Positions 18,856 through 28,652 of a stretch of DNA of 64,000 bases are shown here, one piece after another. Origin of the DNA: an uncultured Lachnospiraceae bacterium (GTDB taxonomy: Bacteria; Bacillota; Clostridia; Lachnospirales; Lachnospiraceae). The number at the start of each line of letters is the position of its first letter. Position 1 is the stretch's first letter. Made by a program: the position numbers and the translations under genes. The DNA lies in the NCBI GenBank assembly GCA_946628415.1, contig CAMOWK010000002.1, positions 62,001-126,000 of the forward strand, read 5' to 3'. The notes under the pieces are model-generated. The model saw only the letters and a program-made list of their open reading frames with translations, was not told the origin of the DNA and ran no database searches.

Positions 18856-20603
18856 AGATCTTAAAATACCTCCGAAGATATACTTTCTTAATCATAATTT
18901 CCATCATTCTATCAATTCTCTTTGTTTATTTGCAGATCAGGCTTCCTATGGAGATAGGTAAAGGTATAGACTGTATAATCGGGAAAGGTGAGATAGATAG
19001 AACTACACTTGTAGGAGTAATAACAATTATTGGAAGTCTTGTTATATTCAGTGCTTCTGCCCAGCTTCTTATCAACTTTATTAATAACAGGATTACACAG
19101 GGCGTGGTAAAAAGACTAAGGAACAAAGCTTTTAAGTCACTTACGAAACTTCCGCTTTCCTATATGGATTCACATAGTTCGGGTGATATCGTATCAAGGC
19201 TTACCTCTGATATAGATCAGTTTTCAGACGGACTTCTGATGGGCTTTTCACAGTTGTTTACGGGAGTACTGACTATACTGGGAACATTAATCTTCATGTT
19301 TACCATTGATGTGAAGATAAGTCTTATAGTTGTCATACTTACGCCGCTGTCACTTTTTGTGGCATCATTTATAGCAAAGAAAACTCACAAGTTTTTTGTT
19401 GATCAGTCCGTAAGACGTGGTGCACTTACGGGTTATGTGGATGAAATGATTTCAGGTGAGAAGGTTATTCAGGCGTTTTCATATGAGGAAAGAGCCTTGG
19501 ACAGATTTAAAGTACTGAATGAGGAACTTACGGATGCAAGCTTTAAGGCTACATTTTATTCTTCGACAGTAAATCCATCCACTCGATTTGTAAATAACCT
19601 TATATACGGAGCAGTTGCGACTCTTGGTGCATTTATCGGCGTTGGCGGAGGGATAACAGTTGGACAACTCGTTACATTTCTCAGGTATGCCAACCAGTAT
19701 ATGAAACCATTTAACGAGATATCAAATGTAATAACCGAACTTCAGAATGCAATAGCCTGCGCAAACAGGGTTATTGAACTGATAGAGACAGAACCTGAGA
19801 TCCCCGAGCCGGATGATGCTACGGATCTTAAAGCTGTATGGAACAGCCTTCCTTCTTCCGAAAGAGGAAGGATAGAGATAACAGATGTTGATTTCTCTTA
19901 TTCAAAGGATAAAGAGCTGATAAAGGATCTTAATCTATCTGTCAGTCCGGGTAAGAGGGTTGCGATAGTAGGACCGACCGGAAGCGGTAAGAGTACTATA
20001 ATTAATCTTCTTATGAGATTTTACGATGTCGATAAGGGCAGTATCAAAGTATGCGGAAATGACATTAGAAATGTAACGAGAGAAAGCCTTCGTGATTCAT
20101 TTGGAATGGTACTTCAGGAAACGTGGCTTCGAGCTGCATCTGTCAGAGATAACATAGCTTACGGAAGAGAAGATGCCCCGATTGAAGAGATTATAGAAGC
20201 TGCGAAGAAGACTCATGCGGATCATTTCATAAAAAGACTTCCTAACGGATATGACACAGTTCTCGGCGAAGATGGCGGAAGCCTTTCGGAAGGACAGAGG
20301 CAGCTGCTATGTATAACAAGGGTAATGTTAAATCTTCCTCCGATGCTCATACTTGATGAAGCAACAAGTTCCATAGATACCAGAACAGAAAGGTATGTAC
20401 AGGATGCATTTTCAACTCTTATGAAGGGACGAACCAGCTTTATAGTTGCACACAGACTGTCTACAATCAAGTCGGCTGATACTATCCTTGTTGTTAAAGG
20501 CGGAAATATAATAGAACAGGGCAATCATGATGAACTGCTCAGCATGGGCGGATTTTATAAAGAGCTTTATATGAGTCAGTTTGATACTGTACCGGAAGGT
20601 TGA
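18852..20603 (+). CDS. ABC exporter half-transporter, consensus-site subunit
   Basis: 583 residues with an N-terminal six-span membrane domain and a C-terminal nucleotide-binding domain. Walker A is GPTGSGKST and Walker B LILDEATSSID has the catalytic Glu503, but the signature is LSEGQ (478-482) instead of LSGGQ. Paired with the upstream subunit this gives one active and one inactive ATP site. The two genes are translationally coupled. No clear terminator is visible in the 61 bp before the next gene. Confidence 0.92.
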   Translation: MKILKYLRRYTFLIIISIILSILFVYLQIRLPMEIGKGIDCIIGKGEIDRTTLVGVITIIGSLVIFSASAQLLINFINNRITQGVVKRLRNKAFKSLTKLPLSYMDSHSSGDIVSRLTSDIDQFSDGLLMGFSQLFTGVLTILGTLIFMFTIDVKISLIVVILTPLSLFVASFIAKKTHKFFVDQSVRRGALTGYVDEMISGEKVIQAFSYEERALDRFKVLNEELTDASFKATFYSSTVNPSTRFVNNLIYGAVATLGAFIGVGGGITVGQLVTFLRYANQYMKPFNEISNVITELQNAIACANRVIELIETEPEIPEPDDATDLKAVWNSLPSSERGRIEITDVDFSYSKDKELIKDLNLSVSPGKRVAIVGPTGSGKSTIINLLMRFYDVDKGSIKVCGNDIRNVTRESLRDSFGMVLQETWLRAASVRDNIAYGREDAPIEEIIEAAKKTHADHFIKRLPNGYDTVLGEDGGSLSEGQRQLLCITRVMLNLPPMLILDEATSSIDTRTERYVQDAFSTLMKGRTSFIVAHRLSTIKSADTILVVKGGNIIEQGNHDELLSMGGFYKELYMSQFDTVPEG

Positions 20604-20664
20604 TTTTTCGGTGTGCTGAAATTATAATAGCGATGAATGAATTAAGAAATTTGAGGTGATTATT

Positions 20665-21870
20665 ATGAAACTGTCAGATGTAAATATGTCTAAAGAAGAG
20701 CTTATTAGTACGGCTCATAAATATCTCAATGAATCACTTATGAAAAGATATGATATCGTTGCAGAAGAGGGGCATGATATGTATCTCGTTGATGCAGACG
20801 GTACGGAGTATCTGGATTTTATAGGCGGTATTGCCGTAAATGCTACGGGGCACTGCTGCGAGGCTGTTGTAAATGCCATAAAGGATCAGGCGGAAACGCT
20901 TATCCATTCATCAAATTATTTTTACAGCATTCCGCAGACCATGCTTGCAAAGATTGTTTGTGAAAATATAGGCATGGATAAATTCCAGTATCAGAATTCG
21001 GGTGCCGAGGCAAATGAAGCGATGATCAAACTCGCACGTAAATACGGAAATGACAATTTTGGTCCAAACAGAGTTAAGATAATCACAGCATACAGCTCAT
21101 TCCATGGCCGTACACTTGCTACACTTATGGCAACGGGACAGCCTGATACTGCAATACAAAAGGGCTTCGGAAAAGCTGAAGATTTCGGGTTTAAGTACGC
21201 AGAGTTTAATAATATCGAATCCTTTAGAAATGCATGTGACGAAGATACTATCGCTATAATGGTAGAGCCTGTGGAGGCTGAAGGCGGTGTCATACCTGCA
21301 ACTAAAGAGTTCCTTCAGGGACTCAGGGATCTCTGTGATGAAAAGAATATGCTTCTTCTTTTTGATGAAGTCCAGACCGGATGGGGCAGGACAGGAACAC
21401 TTATGAGCTATATGGGATATGGAGTAAAACCTGATGTGGTTTCCATGGCTAAGGCTCTAGGTGGCGGAATGCCTATTGCGGCTATATGTGCAAGTGAAAA
21501 GGTTATGAGCACATTTGGTGCAGGTGCACACGGAACTACATTCGGAGGTAATCCGGTATGCTGTGCAGCAGCCTATGCTGAAGTGAATGAAATAATAGAA
21601 AAAAAGCTTCCTGACAACGCAAAGGAAGTGGGCGCTTATCTTATGGAAAAGCTGAAGACTCTTCCGCGTATTAAGGATGTAAGAGGAAAAGGTCTTCTTG
21701 TAGGCGTCGAATTTGAAGAAGATATTGCAATGCAGTTAAAGCATGATGCAGGAGAGAAGGGGCTTCTCTTTACAGTGATAAAGCCGAATCTCATCCGTAT
21801 GATACCACCGCTCATTGTAACTAAAGAAAACTGTGATAAGGCTGTGGATATTCTTCGTGAGGTTTTATAA
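20665..21870 (+). CDS. argD: Class III PLP aminotransferase, acetylornithine type
   Basis: 401 residues from the ATG at 20665, placed after GAGGTG. Class III features are YLDFIGGIAVNATGH, the NSGAEANEAMIKLAR phosphate-binding segment, SSFHGRTLATL, LLFDEVQTGWGRTG, and the PLP lysine in SMAKALGGGMPIAA (Lys263). Length and spacing fit ArgD, which transfers the amino group in arginine synthesis. 4-aminobutyrate or other omega-aminotransferases share all these motifs, and no other arg gene is nearby, so the substrate is uncertain. The aminopeptidase gene follows after 35 bp. Confidence 0.75.
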   Translation: MKLSDVNMSKEELISTAHKYLNESLMKRYDIVAEEGHDMYLVDADGTEYLDFIGGIAVNATGHCCEAVVNAIKDQAETLIHSSNYFYSIPQTMLAKIVCENIGMDKFQYQNSGAEANEAMIKLARKYGNDNFGPNRVKIITAYSSFHGRTLATLMATGQPDTAIQKGFGKAEDFGFKYAEFNNIESFRNACDEDTIAIMVEPVEAEGGVIPATKEFLQGLRDLCDEKNMLLLFDEVQTGWGRTGTLMSYMGYGVKPDVVSMAKALGGGMPIAAICASEKVMSTFGAGAHGTTFGGNPVCCAAAYAEVNEIIEKKLPDNAKEVGAYLMEKLKTLPRIKDVRGKGLLVGVEFEEDIAMQLKHDAGEKGLLFTVIKPNLIRMIPPLIVTKENCDKAVDILREVL

Positions 21871-21905
21871 CTATAAGCGACTGTATTATAGAAAGGGTGT
21901 TAAAA

Positions 21906-23339
21906 ATGGAACGCGAAAACGCATGGAAAGCATATGATGAAAAAGAAGTTGATAAAGTGTTTTTACTCAGTGAAGAGTATAAAGATTATCTCTTTAAAGG
22001 TAAAACTGAACGTGAAGGCGTTAAGTACATTATAGAAAAGGCAAAAGAAGCAGGATATAAGAACCTGGACTCTTATATAAAGAAAGGTAAAAACATAAAG
22101 GCAGGAGATAAGATATATGCAGTAAACATGGGCAAGTCGGTTGCCATGTTTAATATCGGCACAGACCCTATAGAAGACGGGATGAACATACTCGGGGCAC
22201 ATATTGATTCTCCACGTATGGATGTAAAACAAAATCCTCTTTATGAGGACAGTGACCTTGCCTTTCTTGATACTCATTATTACGGTGGTATCAAGAAGTA
22301 TCAGTGGGTTACTCTGCCTCTTGCAATTCACGGAGTATTTGCTAAGACAGACGGAACGACTGTTGATTTTAATATAGGTGAAGATGATAATGATCCGGTA
22401 TTCTGTGTGACAGACATTTTGATCCACCTTGCTCAAAGTCAGATGGAAAAGAAGGCAGCAAAAGCTGTTGAGGGAGAAGACCTCGATCTTCTTATAGCTT
22501 CAAGACCGCTTGTTACTCTTGAAAAGGATTCCAAGGGTAAAAAGAAGGAGAAAAATGCTGAGAGTGAGCTTGTCAAAAAACAGGTTCTTGACATACTGGA
22601 GAAGAAATACGGTCTTAAAGAAGAGGACTTTATGTCTGCAGAACTTGAAATAGTACCTGCAGGAAAACCAAGAGATATGGGTATAGATAAATCAATGATA
22701 CTTGCCTACGGTCAGGATGACAAGGTGTGCGCATTTACATCTCTTAAGGCTATGGTAAATGTTAAGAAGGTTAAGAAAACTTCCTGCACACTTCTTGTTG
22801 ATAAGGAGGAGATAGGCTCGGTAGGAGCAACAGGAATGCAGTCGCGTTTCTTTGAAAATGCAGTTGCGGAGATCATTTCTCTTCTTTCAGATAATGATGG
22901 AAAAGTGCCTTGTGATATCTTACTTAGAAGATGCCTTGCCAATTCAAATATGCTTTCTTCTGATGTAAGTGCAGGCTTTGACCCGCTATATGCATCCTGC
23001 TTTGAAAAGAAAAATGCTGCATTTCTCGGAAGAGGAATGGTATTCAATAAATTTACCGGCGCAAGAGGAAAGTCGGGTTCAAACGATGCTAATGCCGAGT
23101 ACATCGGTAAGCTTCGCGGTATACTTGAGAAAAATAAGGTTTACTACCAGACTGCCGAACTCGGTAAGGTTGACGTAGGCGGCGGCGGTACAATAGCTTA
23201 TATACTCGCGCTCTACGGAATGAATGTTATTGACTGTGGTGTGGCTGTTCTTTCAATGCATGCACCTTGGGAAGTAACTTCAAAAGCTGATATTTATGAA
23301 ACTGAAAAGGGATATGAGGCATTCCTCAGTGAAGCATAG
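21906..23339 (+). CDS. M18-family metallo-aminopeptidase
   Basis: 477 residues from the ATG at 21906, which follows GAAAGGG. It carries the M18 metal ligands in GAHIDSPRMD (His99, Asp101), DKEEIGSVGATG, SSDVSAGFDP and the C-terminal SMHAPWEV histidine. The family forms large cytosolic dodecamers that remove acidic N-terminal residues from peptides. It is co-oriented between argD and the hybrid sensor gene, 7 bp from the latter. Prior annotations of similar proteins use the name aspartyl aminopeptidase. Specificity is inferred only. Confidence 0.9.
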   Translation: MERENAWKAYDEKEVDKVFLLSEEYKDYLFKGKTEREGVKYIIEKAKEAGYKNLDSYIKKGKNIKAGDKIYAVNMGKSVAMFNIGTDPIEDGMNILGAHIDSPRMDVKQNPLYEDSDLAFLDTHYYGGIKKYQWVTLPLAIHGVFAKTDGTTVDFNIGEDDNDPVFCVTDILIHLAQSQMEKKAAKAVEGEDLDLLIASRPLVTLEKDSKGKKKEKNAESELVKKQVLDILEKKYGLKEEDFMSAELEIVPAGKPRDMGIDKSMILAYGQDDKVCAFTSLKAMVNVKKVKKTSCTLLVDKEEIGSVGATGMQSRFFENAVAEIISLLSDNDGKVPCDILLRRCLANSNMLSSDVSAGFDPLYASCFEKKNAAFLGRGMVFNKFTGARGKSGSNDANAEYIGKLRGILEKNKVYYQTAELGKVDVGGGGTIAYILALYGMNVIDCGVAVLSMHAPWEVTSKADIYETEKGYEAFLSEA

Positions 23340-23346
23340 GATTTCT

Positions 23347-26300
23347 ATGAAAAAGATCAGAACTAAGATTTCATATATCGTCATTTTGGCATGTATAATA
23401 ACATGCCTTTTTGGCGTTTATAATGACAGTTCATATGCATCGGGAGACAATGTTTCAACCGATTATAATCAGATACTTTATAATGTCAGTAACGGTCTTG
23501 GAAGTAACAGGGTAAATGCCGTCTATCAGACTGCATCAGGTTATATCTGGATCGGTACGGATGCAGGCCTTTACAGATTCAACGGAAATGAATTTCGTAT
23601 CTATAATCTCTGGGATACAGACAGAGAAGATGTATATGTTATTAACTCTCTTTATCAGGACAAAGACGGAAGACTTTGGGTTTCCACCAAAAACTATGGT
23701 CTTTTCTACATAAAAGGGAGTGAAACGGTACATTTTACAAATGATTATTATAACGGAGTAAAGAATATAAGAGCTGTCTGTGGGACGCCTGACGGGACAA
23801 TCTATGTTGCGACAGCTTACGGACTCTATACAGCAAGTACAGAAGAGGCGTCTCTTACGAGGATTGAGGACCTTGCCGGAAAGAGAGTGGATGACCTTGC
23901 CTTTTATGATGGAAAGGTCTGGGGTATCAGCAGAGGAAAAACGCTTTTCAGTATTGACAGCAGCATGAATATAGAGTCAAAGGATACTGAAAGCATAACT
24001 CCGGATGAACTTACCTGTATCGAAGCAACCGAAGATAATCTCTATATAGGTACTTCGGGAAGAACGGTCATAAGAAGTAAAGGCTTTATTGGAATGACCA
24101 CATTTAATTCCGGAAAGGAATCCATTAATGACATTACATATCATAACGGAAATCTTTATATATGTGCCGATACCGGAATAGGTTATATAAAGAAAAACGG
24201 AGAGTATGTAAGTGTAAAAGATACTTTGGCAGACAGTTATATATCCGATTCAATCGTTGATTACGAAGGTAATCTCTGGTTTGCGTCCTCAAGACTCGGC
24301 CTTCTTCTTATGTCTATAAGTAAGTTTTCCGATTACAGCAAGGTGAGCGAACTGAGTGAAGAGATAACAAACAGTGTAAATACATATAATGATGATATGT
24401 ACTTTTGCACAGATAAGGGACTTGTTATAGTTGCAAGTACCGGAGATGCTGTTACAAATGAACTGACGGAGGCGCTTGCTGATTCAAAGGTGAATGATAT
24501 CACATTTGACAGCAGGGGCAATACATGGGTATGTACACCAAGAATATCGGGGCTTATAAAGTATTCGCCTGACGGTACTGTAAGGAACTTTGGGATAAAT
24601 GACGGACTTCCAAGTTACAGGATAACGAGAGCGATAGAACTTTCGACAGGTGATATAGCGGTAGCAACCGATAACGGTATCGCAATTATAGATAAAAATG
24701 ACAAGGTTAAGGAAACCTATACAGAAGAAAACGGACTTGCCTATCCTTTTATAAATACCATTTACGAGACAAAGGACGGAGAGATTTTCGCAGGCTCTGA
24801 AGGCGGCGGTTTATATACCATAAAAGACGGAAAGGTCACAAATTACGATTCTACCCAGGGGCTTAATTCCGATAATGTAATAAGTGTTGCTGAAGGCAGG
24901 GATTGTATATATCTCGGAACTGACAACGGCCTTTTTGTGATGGACGGAAGCATAAGACAGATTTCGAGTGTGGATTATTCAAATAATATTTACAGCATTA
25001 TCATGAATGGTAATGAGGTATGGCTTATAGGCTCTAAGGGTATTCTTCGTACATCTGAAGATGAACTTCTTTCGGCAAGCGGTATTAAGGGAAGATACTG
25101 GGCGTCGGGTGACGGACTTTCCAAAACGATAACTATTAATTCAAAGAGTTTTATGGATAAAAACGGCCTTCTTTACATTTGCTGTAATGAAGGAATAATG
25201 ACTCTTGATACAAGGAATATAAGAAAAAATGAAAGTATTCCGAAATTTGCTGTTTCATCAATTGATGTTGATGGAGAAACATTTTTTTATGACCAGATAG
25301 GTGGAAGCCTCACACTTCCGAAGGATGCTAACAGGGTAACTATATCATTTTCACTTCTCTCATATGCAAACCATGAGAATGGAAGCGTAGAGTACAGACT
25401 TAAGGGAGTAGATACAGAACCTGTAAGAATTAACGGTGATCAGCTTATGCAGGTTGTATATACCAATCTTCCGGGCGGACACTATACATTTTCTCTGATA
25501 GCCCAAAATGGTGATGGCGTTAAAGGTGAAGAAGAGGTTACGTTTAAGGTAAATAAAAAATACGGTTTCTTCGAGAATACATTCGTATGGATAATGATAC
25601 TTCTTCTTGCACTGCTCCTTACTGTCGGAATAGTATATGTATCTCACAAATACAGAAAACAGCTTGCCGGTAAAGAGGACGAGCTTATCCGTCTTTCAAA
25701 GGAACATGAAAATGCAGTGAGGTCGAGTACTGCGAGAACCGACTTCGTTGCAAATATGAGTAATGATATCAAGATTCCTATAAATTCCATCATCCGGCTT
25801 GCGGAAAATGTAAGGGACATGCATCCTGCTTCCGAAGAAGAGAAGATAAGTCTGGACAGTATCATAGAGTCCGGTAATAAGATAATAGAGAAGATTGATG
25901 AGAGCATAGTTCTTGCACAGCTTGAATCGGGAAGAGCGAAAGGAAAAGAAGAGCCTTATTCGGTTACAACGCTTATGTGTGATGTTTCAGATTATGTTGT
26001 AAACAGTCTGGGGGACAGTCAGGTAAGATTCATGGTGGATCTTGGAAAAGATATACCCGACATACTTATAGGCGATTATGAGAAGATAAGGAAAATTCTT
26101 ACAATTCTTCTTGATAATGCCGTGAAGCACACCAAGGAAGGCTCGATCACGCTTTCGGTTGACAGCTTCCCTTATAATTCTGAATCTGAAAAGGATATGG
26201 TCACGCTTAACTTTACTATATCCGATACAGGTGTGGGACTTACGGAGGAAGCGCTCCTTAATCTTTTCGACATACAGAAATCCGAGAACGGACGTATGAA

Positions 26301-27600
26301 TGTAAGTCTTACGGTTGCAAAGAAGCTTTCCGAACTGCTTGGAGGAGAACTTGTCGCCGACAGTACTTACGGCGCCGGCTCAACATTTACGCTTTCTCTT
26401 ATCGAGAATAAGGGTGATAAGAAGATATATTCAACGGTTGAATCCGATGATGTCTATATGATGTCCCTGCAGGAAGCAGAAAAGCTTATGGCTAAGGATG
26501 TGAGTGCCCTTGTTGTTGATGATGTTGATGTAAACAGAACGGTTGATATTTCAGTACTAAACCGTTTTGAGATAAAAACAGATGTTGCAACATCGGGACT
26601 AAGCTCCATAGATATGGTTATGAATAATAAATACGATATAGTATTTATGGATGCAGTGATGCCTGTTATGAGCGGTGTAGATGCCTTAAAGGAGATAAGG
26701 GAACTTACAGGATCGAGATATAAAAAGCTTCCGGTCATTGCTATGTCAGAGGATGCTACAGGAGAAGACAGAAGCGGACTTATCGAGGCTGGTTTCAATG
26801 ATGTTATGCTTAAGCCTATGGATATACGTCATGTGGCTTCCATACTTAAAAAACATCTTCCTTCGTATAAATTTATGGAAAGACCTGCCGCACCTTCAAA
26901 TTATCTGACAGAAACAAGATACTGGGACGGACTTTCAAAGCTTGGCAGTGAGATAGATACAACACTTGGACTTGAAAAGATAGGCGGAAGTATCGAAGTT
27001 TATAATAAGGTTCTTACGGCGTTCTATAACCAGAATGAGGGACAGCCGAATGAACTTCCCGGAATTTTTGCTGAAAGCCTTCGCGGATTCCGTAACAGGA
27101 TCCATAATATAAGAAACGGTGCTATCAATATAGGGGCTTCAAGTCTTGCAAATGAGGCTACGAAACTTGAGTCGGCAATCAATATCGGAAACAGGACATA
27201 TGTAAGAAATAATCTTACTTCATTTACCGTATATCTTAAGAAGGTTGTAACCATGGTAGGAGAGTATCTTGATTTTGTGGACAGGATTAAGGGGCTTTCC
27301 GATGAAGAATATGATAAGCTTCTTAAGGCTGAAAGTGCCGAAGAAGTAAAGACAGATGAGCAGCCGGAAAATACGGGCAGCATTAAAGAAGTGATAGACA
27401 GAAAATATCTTGACAGCATGGATCTTTCTGCCAAGAAAAGGGATGATTCCAAGATAAGGAAGAGACTTAAGGATATAAAGTCATTTAAGTATGGTCCTGA
27501 TGATGAGGAATTCATAGACGCACTAAGCGCTGCCGTAAAGGAAAGGGATTATGAAACCATAAGCGAGCTCATTGTTACTTACCTCAGTTTAAAGTATTAA
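23347..27600 (+). CDS. Hybrid sensor protein with beta-propeller sensor, HATPase, receiver and HPt; phospho-acceptor His replaced
   Basis: 1417 residues from the ATG at 23347, chosen because it begins a signal-like segment (residues 9-31); an in-frame ATG at 23296 lies inside the aminopeptidase gene. Order: two-component regulator propeller repeats (WIGTDAGLYRFNG and similar, about 45-640), a Y_Y_Y-type Ig domain (about 650-735), one membrane span (746-768), a HisKA-like helix pair, HATPase (NAVKHTKEG, SDTGVGLTEE, GAGSTFTLSL), receiver (Asp1102 in VFMDAVMPVMSG) and HPt (His1253 in RIHNIRNGAINIGA). The H-box reads NMSNDIKIPIN: Asn806 stands where the autophosphorylated His should be. No DNA-binding domain follows. 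The propeller suggests an extracellular, perhaps carbohydrate, ligand. Confidence 0.88.
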   Translation: MKKIRTKISYIVILACIITCLFGVYNDSSYASGDNVSTDYNQILYNVSNGLGSNRVNAVYQTASGYIWIGTDAGLYRFNGNEFRIYNLWDTDREDVYVINSLYQDKDGRLWVSTKNYGLFYIKGSETVHFTNDYYNGVKNIRAVCGTPDGTIYVATAYGLYTASTEEASLTRIEDLAGKRVDDLAFYDGKVWGISRGKTLFSIDSSMNIESKDTESITPDELTCIEATEDNLYIGTSGRTVIRSKGFIGMTTFNSGKESINDITYHNGNLYICADTGIGYIKKNGEYVSVKDTLADSYISDSIVDYEGNLWFASSRLGLLLMSISKFSDYSKVSELSEEITNSVNTYNDDMYFCTDKGLVIVASTGDAVTNELTEALADSKVNDITFDSRGNTWVCTPRISGLIKYSPDGTVRNFGINDGLPSYRITRAIELSTGDIAVATDNGIAIIDKNDKVKETYTEENGLAYPFINTIYETKDGEIFAGSEGGGLYTIKDGKVTNYDSTQGLNSDNVISVAEGRDCIYLGTDNGLFVMDGSIRQISSVDYSNNIYSIIMNGNEVWLIGSKGILRTSEDELLSASGIKGRYWASGDGLSKTITINSKSFMDKNGLLYICCNEGIMTLDTRNIRKNESIPKFAVSSIDVDGETFFYDQIGGSLTLPKDANRVTISFSLLSYANHENGSVEYRLKGVDTEPVRINGDQLMQVVYTNLPGGHYTFSLIAQNGDGVKGEEEVTFKVNKKYGFFENTFVWIMILLLALLLTVGIVYVSHKYRKQLAGKEDELIRLSKEHENAVRSSTARTDFVANMSNDIKIPINSIIRLAENVRDMHPASEEEKISLDSIIESGNKIIEKIDESIVLAQLESGRAKGKEEPYSVTTLMCDVSDYVVNSLGDSQVRFMVDLGKDIPDILIGDYEKIRKILTILLDNAVKHTKEGSITLSVDSFPYNSESEKDMVTLNFTISDTGVGLTEEALLNLFDIQKSENGRMNVSLTVAKKLSELLGGELVADSTYGAGSTFTLSLIENKGDKKIYSTVESDDVYMMSLQEAEKLMAKDVSALVVDDVDVNRTVDISVLNRFEIKTDVATSGLSSIDMVMNNKYDIVFMDAVMPVMSGVDALKEIRELTGSRYKKLPVIAMSEDATGEDRSGLIEAGFNDVMLKPMDIRHVASILKKHLPSYKFMERPAAPSNYLTETRYWDGLSKLGSEIDTTLGLEKIGGSIEVYNKVLTAFYNQNEGQPNELPGIFAESLRGFRNRIHNIRNGAINIGASSLANEATKLESAINIGNRTYVRNNLTSFTVYLKKVVTMVGEYLDFVDRIKGLSDEEYDKLLKAESAEEVKTDEQPENTGSIKEVIDRKYLDSMDLSAKKRDDSKIRKRLKDIKSFKYGPDDEEFIDALSAAVKERDYETISELIVTYLSLKY

Positions 27601-27604
27601 TAAC

Positions 27605-27637
27605 AAACTGCCATATGACGCCATATGGCAGTTTTTG
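27605..27637 (+). terminator. Terminator after the hybrid sensor gene
   Basis: Perfect 13-bp inverted repeat (AAACTGCCATATG) around loop ACGC, followed by T residues. Confidence 0.85.
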
Positions 27638-27663
27638 TATTTAAAAAAATACATTTAAAACAT

Positions 27664-27797
27664 TTACAACTATCAGTGATTATTATATAAAATACATGGA
27701 TGGTATTCGAAAGAAACTGTACCCGAAAGACTAAGAAACGTCTTGGCATCACCTTTTTATATGATCCTTTTGGGGACTGAGATAAGGAGGTGAAAGT
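27664..27797 (+). promoter_or_regulatory. Leader region of the pantothenate operon
   Basis: This 134-bp stretch precedes the DUF2520-panB genes. A loose TTACAA (27664)/ATAAAA promoter is possible. Downstream are small hairpin candidates, GGTA/TACC arms at 27702-27723 and AAGAC/GTCTT arms at 27727-27744, then a strong AGGAGGTG ribosome site. An RNA motif called pan is known upstream of pantothenate genes in Firmicutes; whether this leader matches it could not be established by eye. Confidence 0.3.
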
Positions 27798-28652
27798 ATG
27801 AAGATTGGATTTATCGGAGCCGGTCGTGTGGGCTTTACTCTGGCAAAGTATATGAAACTGCATGGAATATCCGTGACAGGTTTTTACAGTCGGACAAGAG
27901 AACACAGTATGGAAGCGGCAGCATTTACCGATACTTTATGCTACGAAACTTTAGACGAATTAGTTAAAGACAGTGACGTCATTTTTCTTACGGTAAGTGA
28001 CAGAGCTGTAGAAGAGGTTTATGAAGGGCTAAAACGCCTTCCTCTTAAAGGAAAAATTCTTTGCCACACAAGTGGTGCCATGACATCTAAGGTGTTCACC
28101 GATTCTTTGTCTATAGGTGTGTATGGTTATTCGGTTCATCCTATATATGCGGTAAGCGATAAGCTTACGTCATATGAAAATTTCCAAAATGCTTTTATTA
28201 CAATTGAAGGACATGAAAAGTACCGTGATGAATTAATCTCACTTTTTTCCGGCATGGGTCTTAAGACAGGTGTTATAGGAGAAGAAGATAAGGCTAAATA
28301 TCATGCGGCTGCGTCTATTGTCAGCAACATGGTATGCGGAATCTTTGATATGGCAGAAAGACTTCTTATGGAATGCGGGTTTAGTGAGAAAAGTGCAGAA
28401 AATGCATTGTCAGGACTCTTTCTTGATAATGCAAAGGGAATAGTAAAAAGAGGTGCAGCGTCGCAGCTGACAGGTCCTATCGAAAGAGGGGACATAGACA
28501 CTGTGAAAAAACATCTTGATACCTTGAGCGCCCAGGACAGGGAGGCATACAAGGCACTTGCTGTATTGGTTCTGGATTTAGCAAAAAAGAAGAATGGAAA
28601 AGGAGAAGCCTATGAAAAACTCAGTCGTTACATTTCAGGAAATGAAGGATAA
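27798..28652 (+). CDS. Rossmann-fold and DUF2520 protein (possible ketopantoate reductase-like enzyme)
   Basis: 284 residues. The N-terminus has the dinucleotide-binding loop [13 protein letters not shown] (residues 4-16), then [10 protein letters not shown] and CHTSGAM, followed by the DUF2520 helical region with [14 protein letters not shown] and LTGPIERGD. These features match Rossmann-like/DUF2520 proteins, which resemble NAD(P)-dependent 6-phosphogluconate- and ketopantoate-type dehydrogenases. It overlaps panB by 41 bp in a panB-panC-panD-coaBC operon that has no panE. It may therefore supply the ketopantoate reductase step. That is inference; IlvC can also do this reaction. Confidence 0.85.
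   Translation: MKIGFIGAGRVGFTLAKYMKLHGISVTGFYSRTREHSMEAAAFTDTLCYETLDELVKDSDVIFLTVSDRAVEEVYEGLKRLPLKGKILCHTSGAMTSKVFTDSLSIGVYGYSVHPIYAVSDKLTSYENFQNAFITIEGHEKYRDELISLFSGMGLKTGVIGEEDKAKYHAAASIVSNMVCGIFDMAERLLMECGFSEKSAENALSGLFLDNAKGIVKRGAASQLTGPIERGDIDTVKKHLDTLSAQDREAYKALAVLVLDLAKKKNGKGEAYEKLSRYISGNEG

Noticed and set aside
23296..23346. Earlier ATG start for the hybrid sensor gene
   Set aside because: It lies inside the aminopeptidase gene and would put 17 residues before a proper signal-like segment that starts at 23347.
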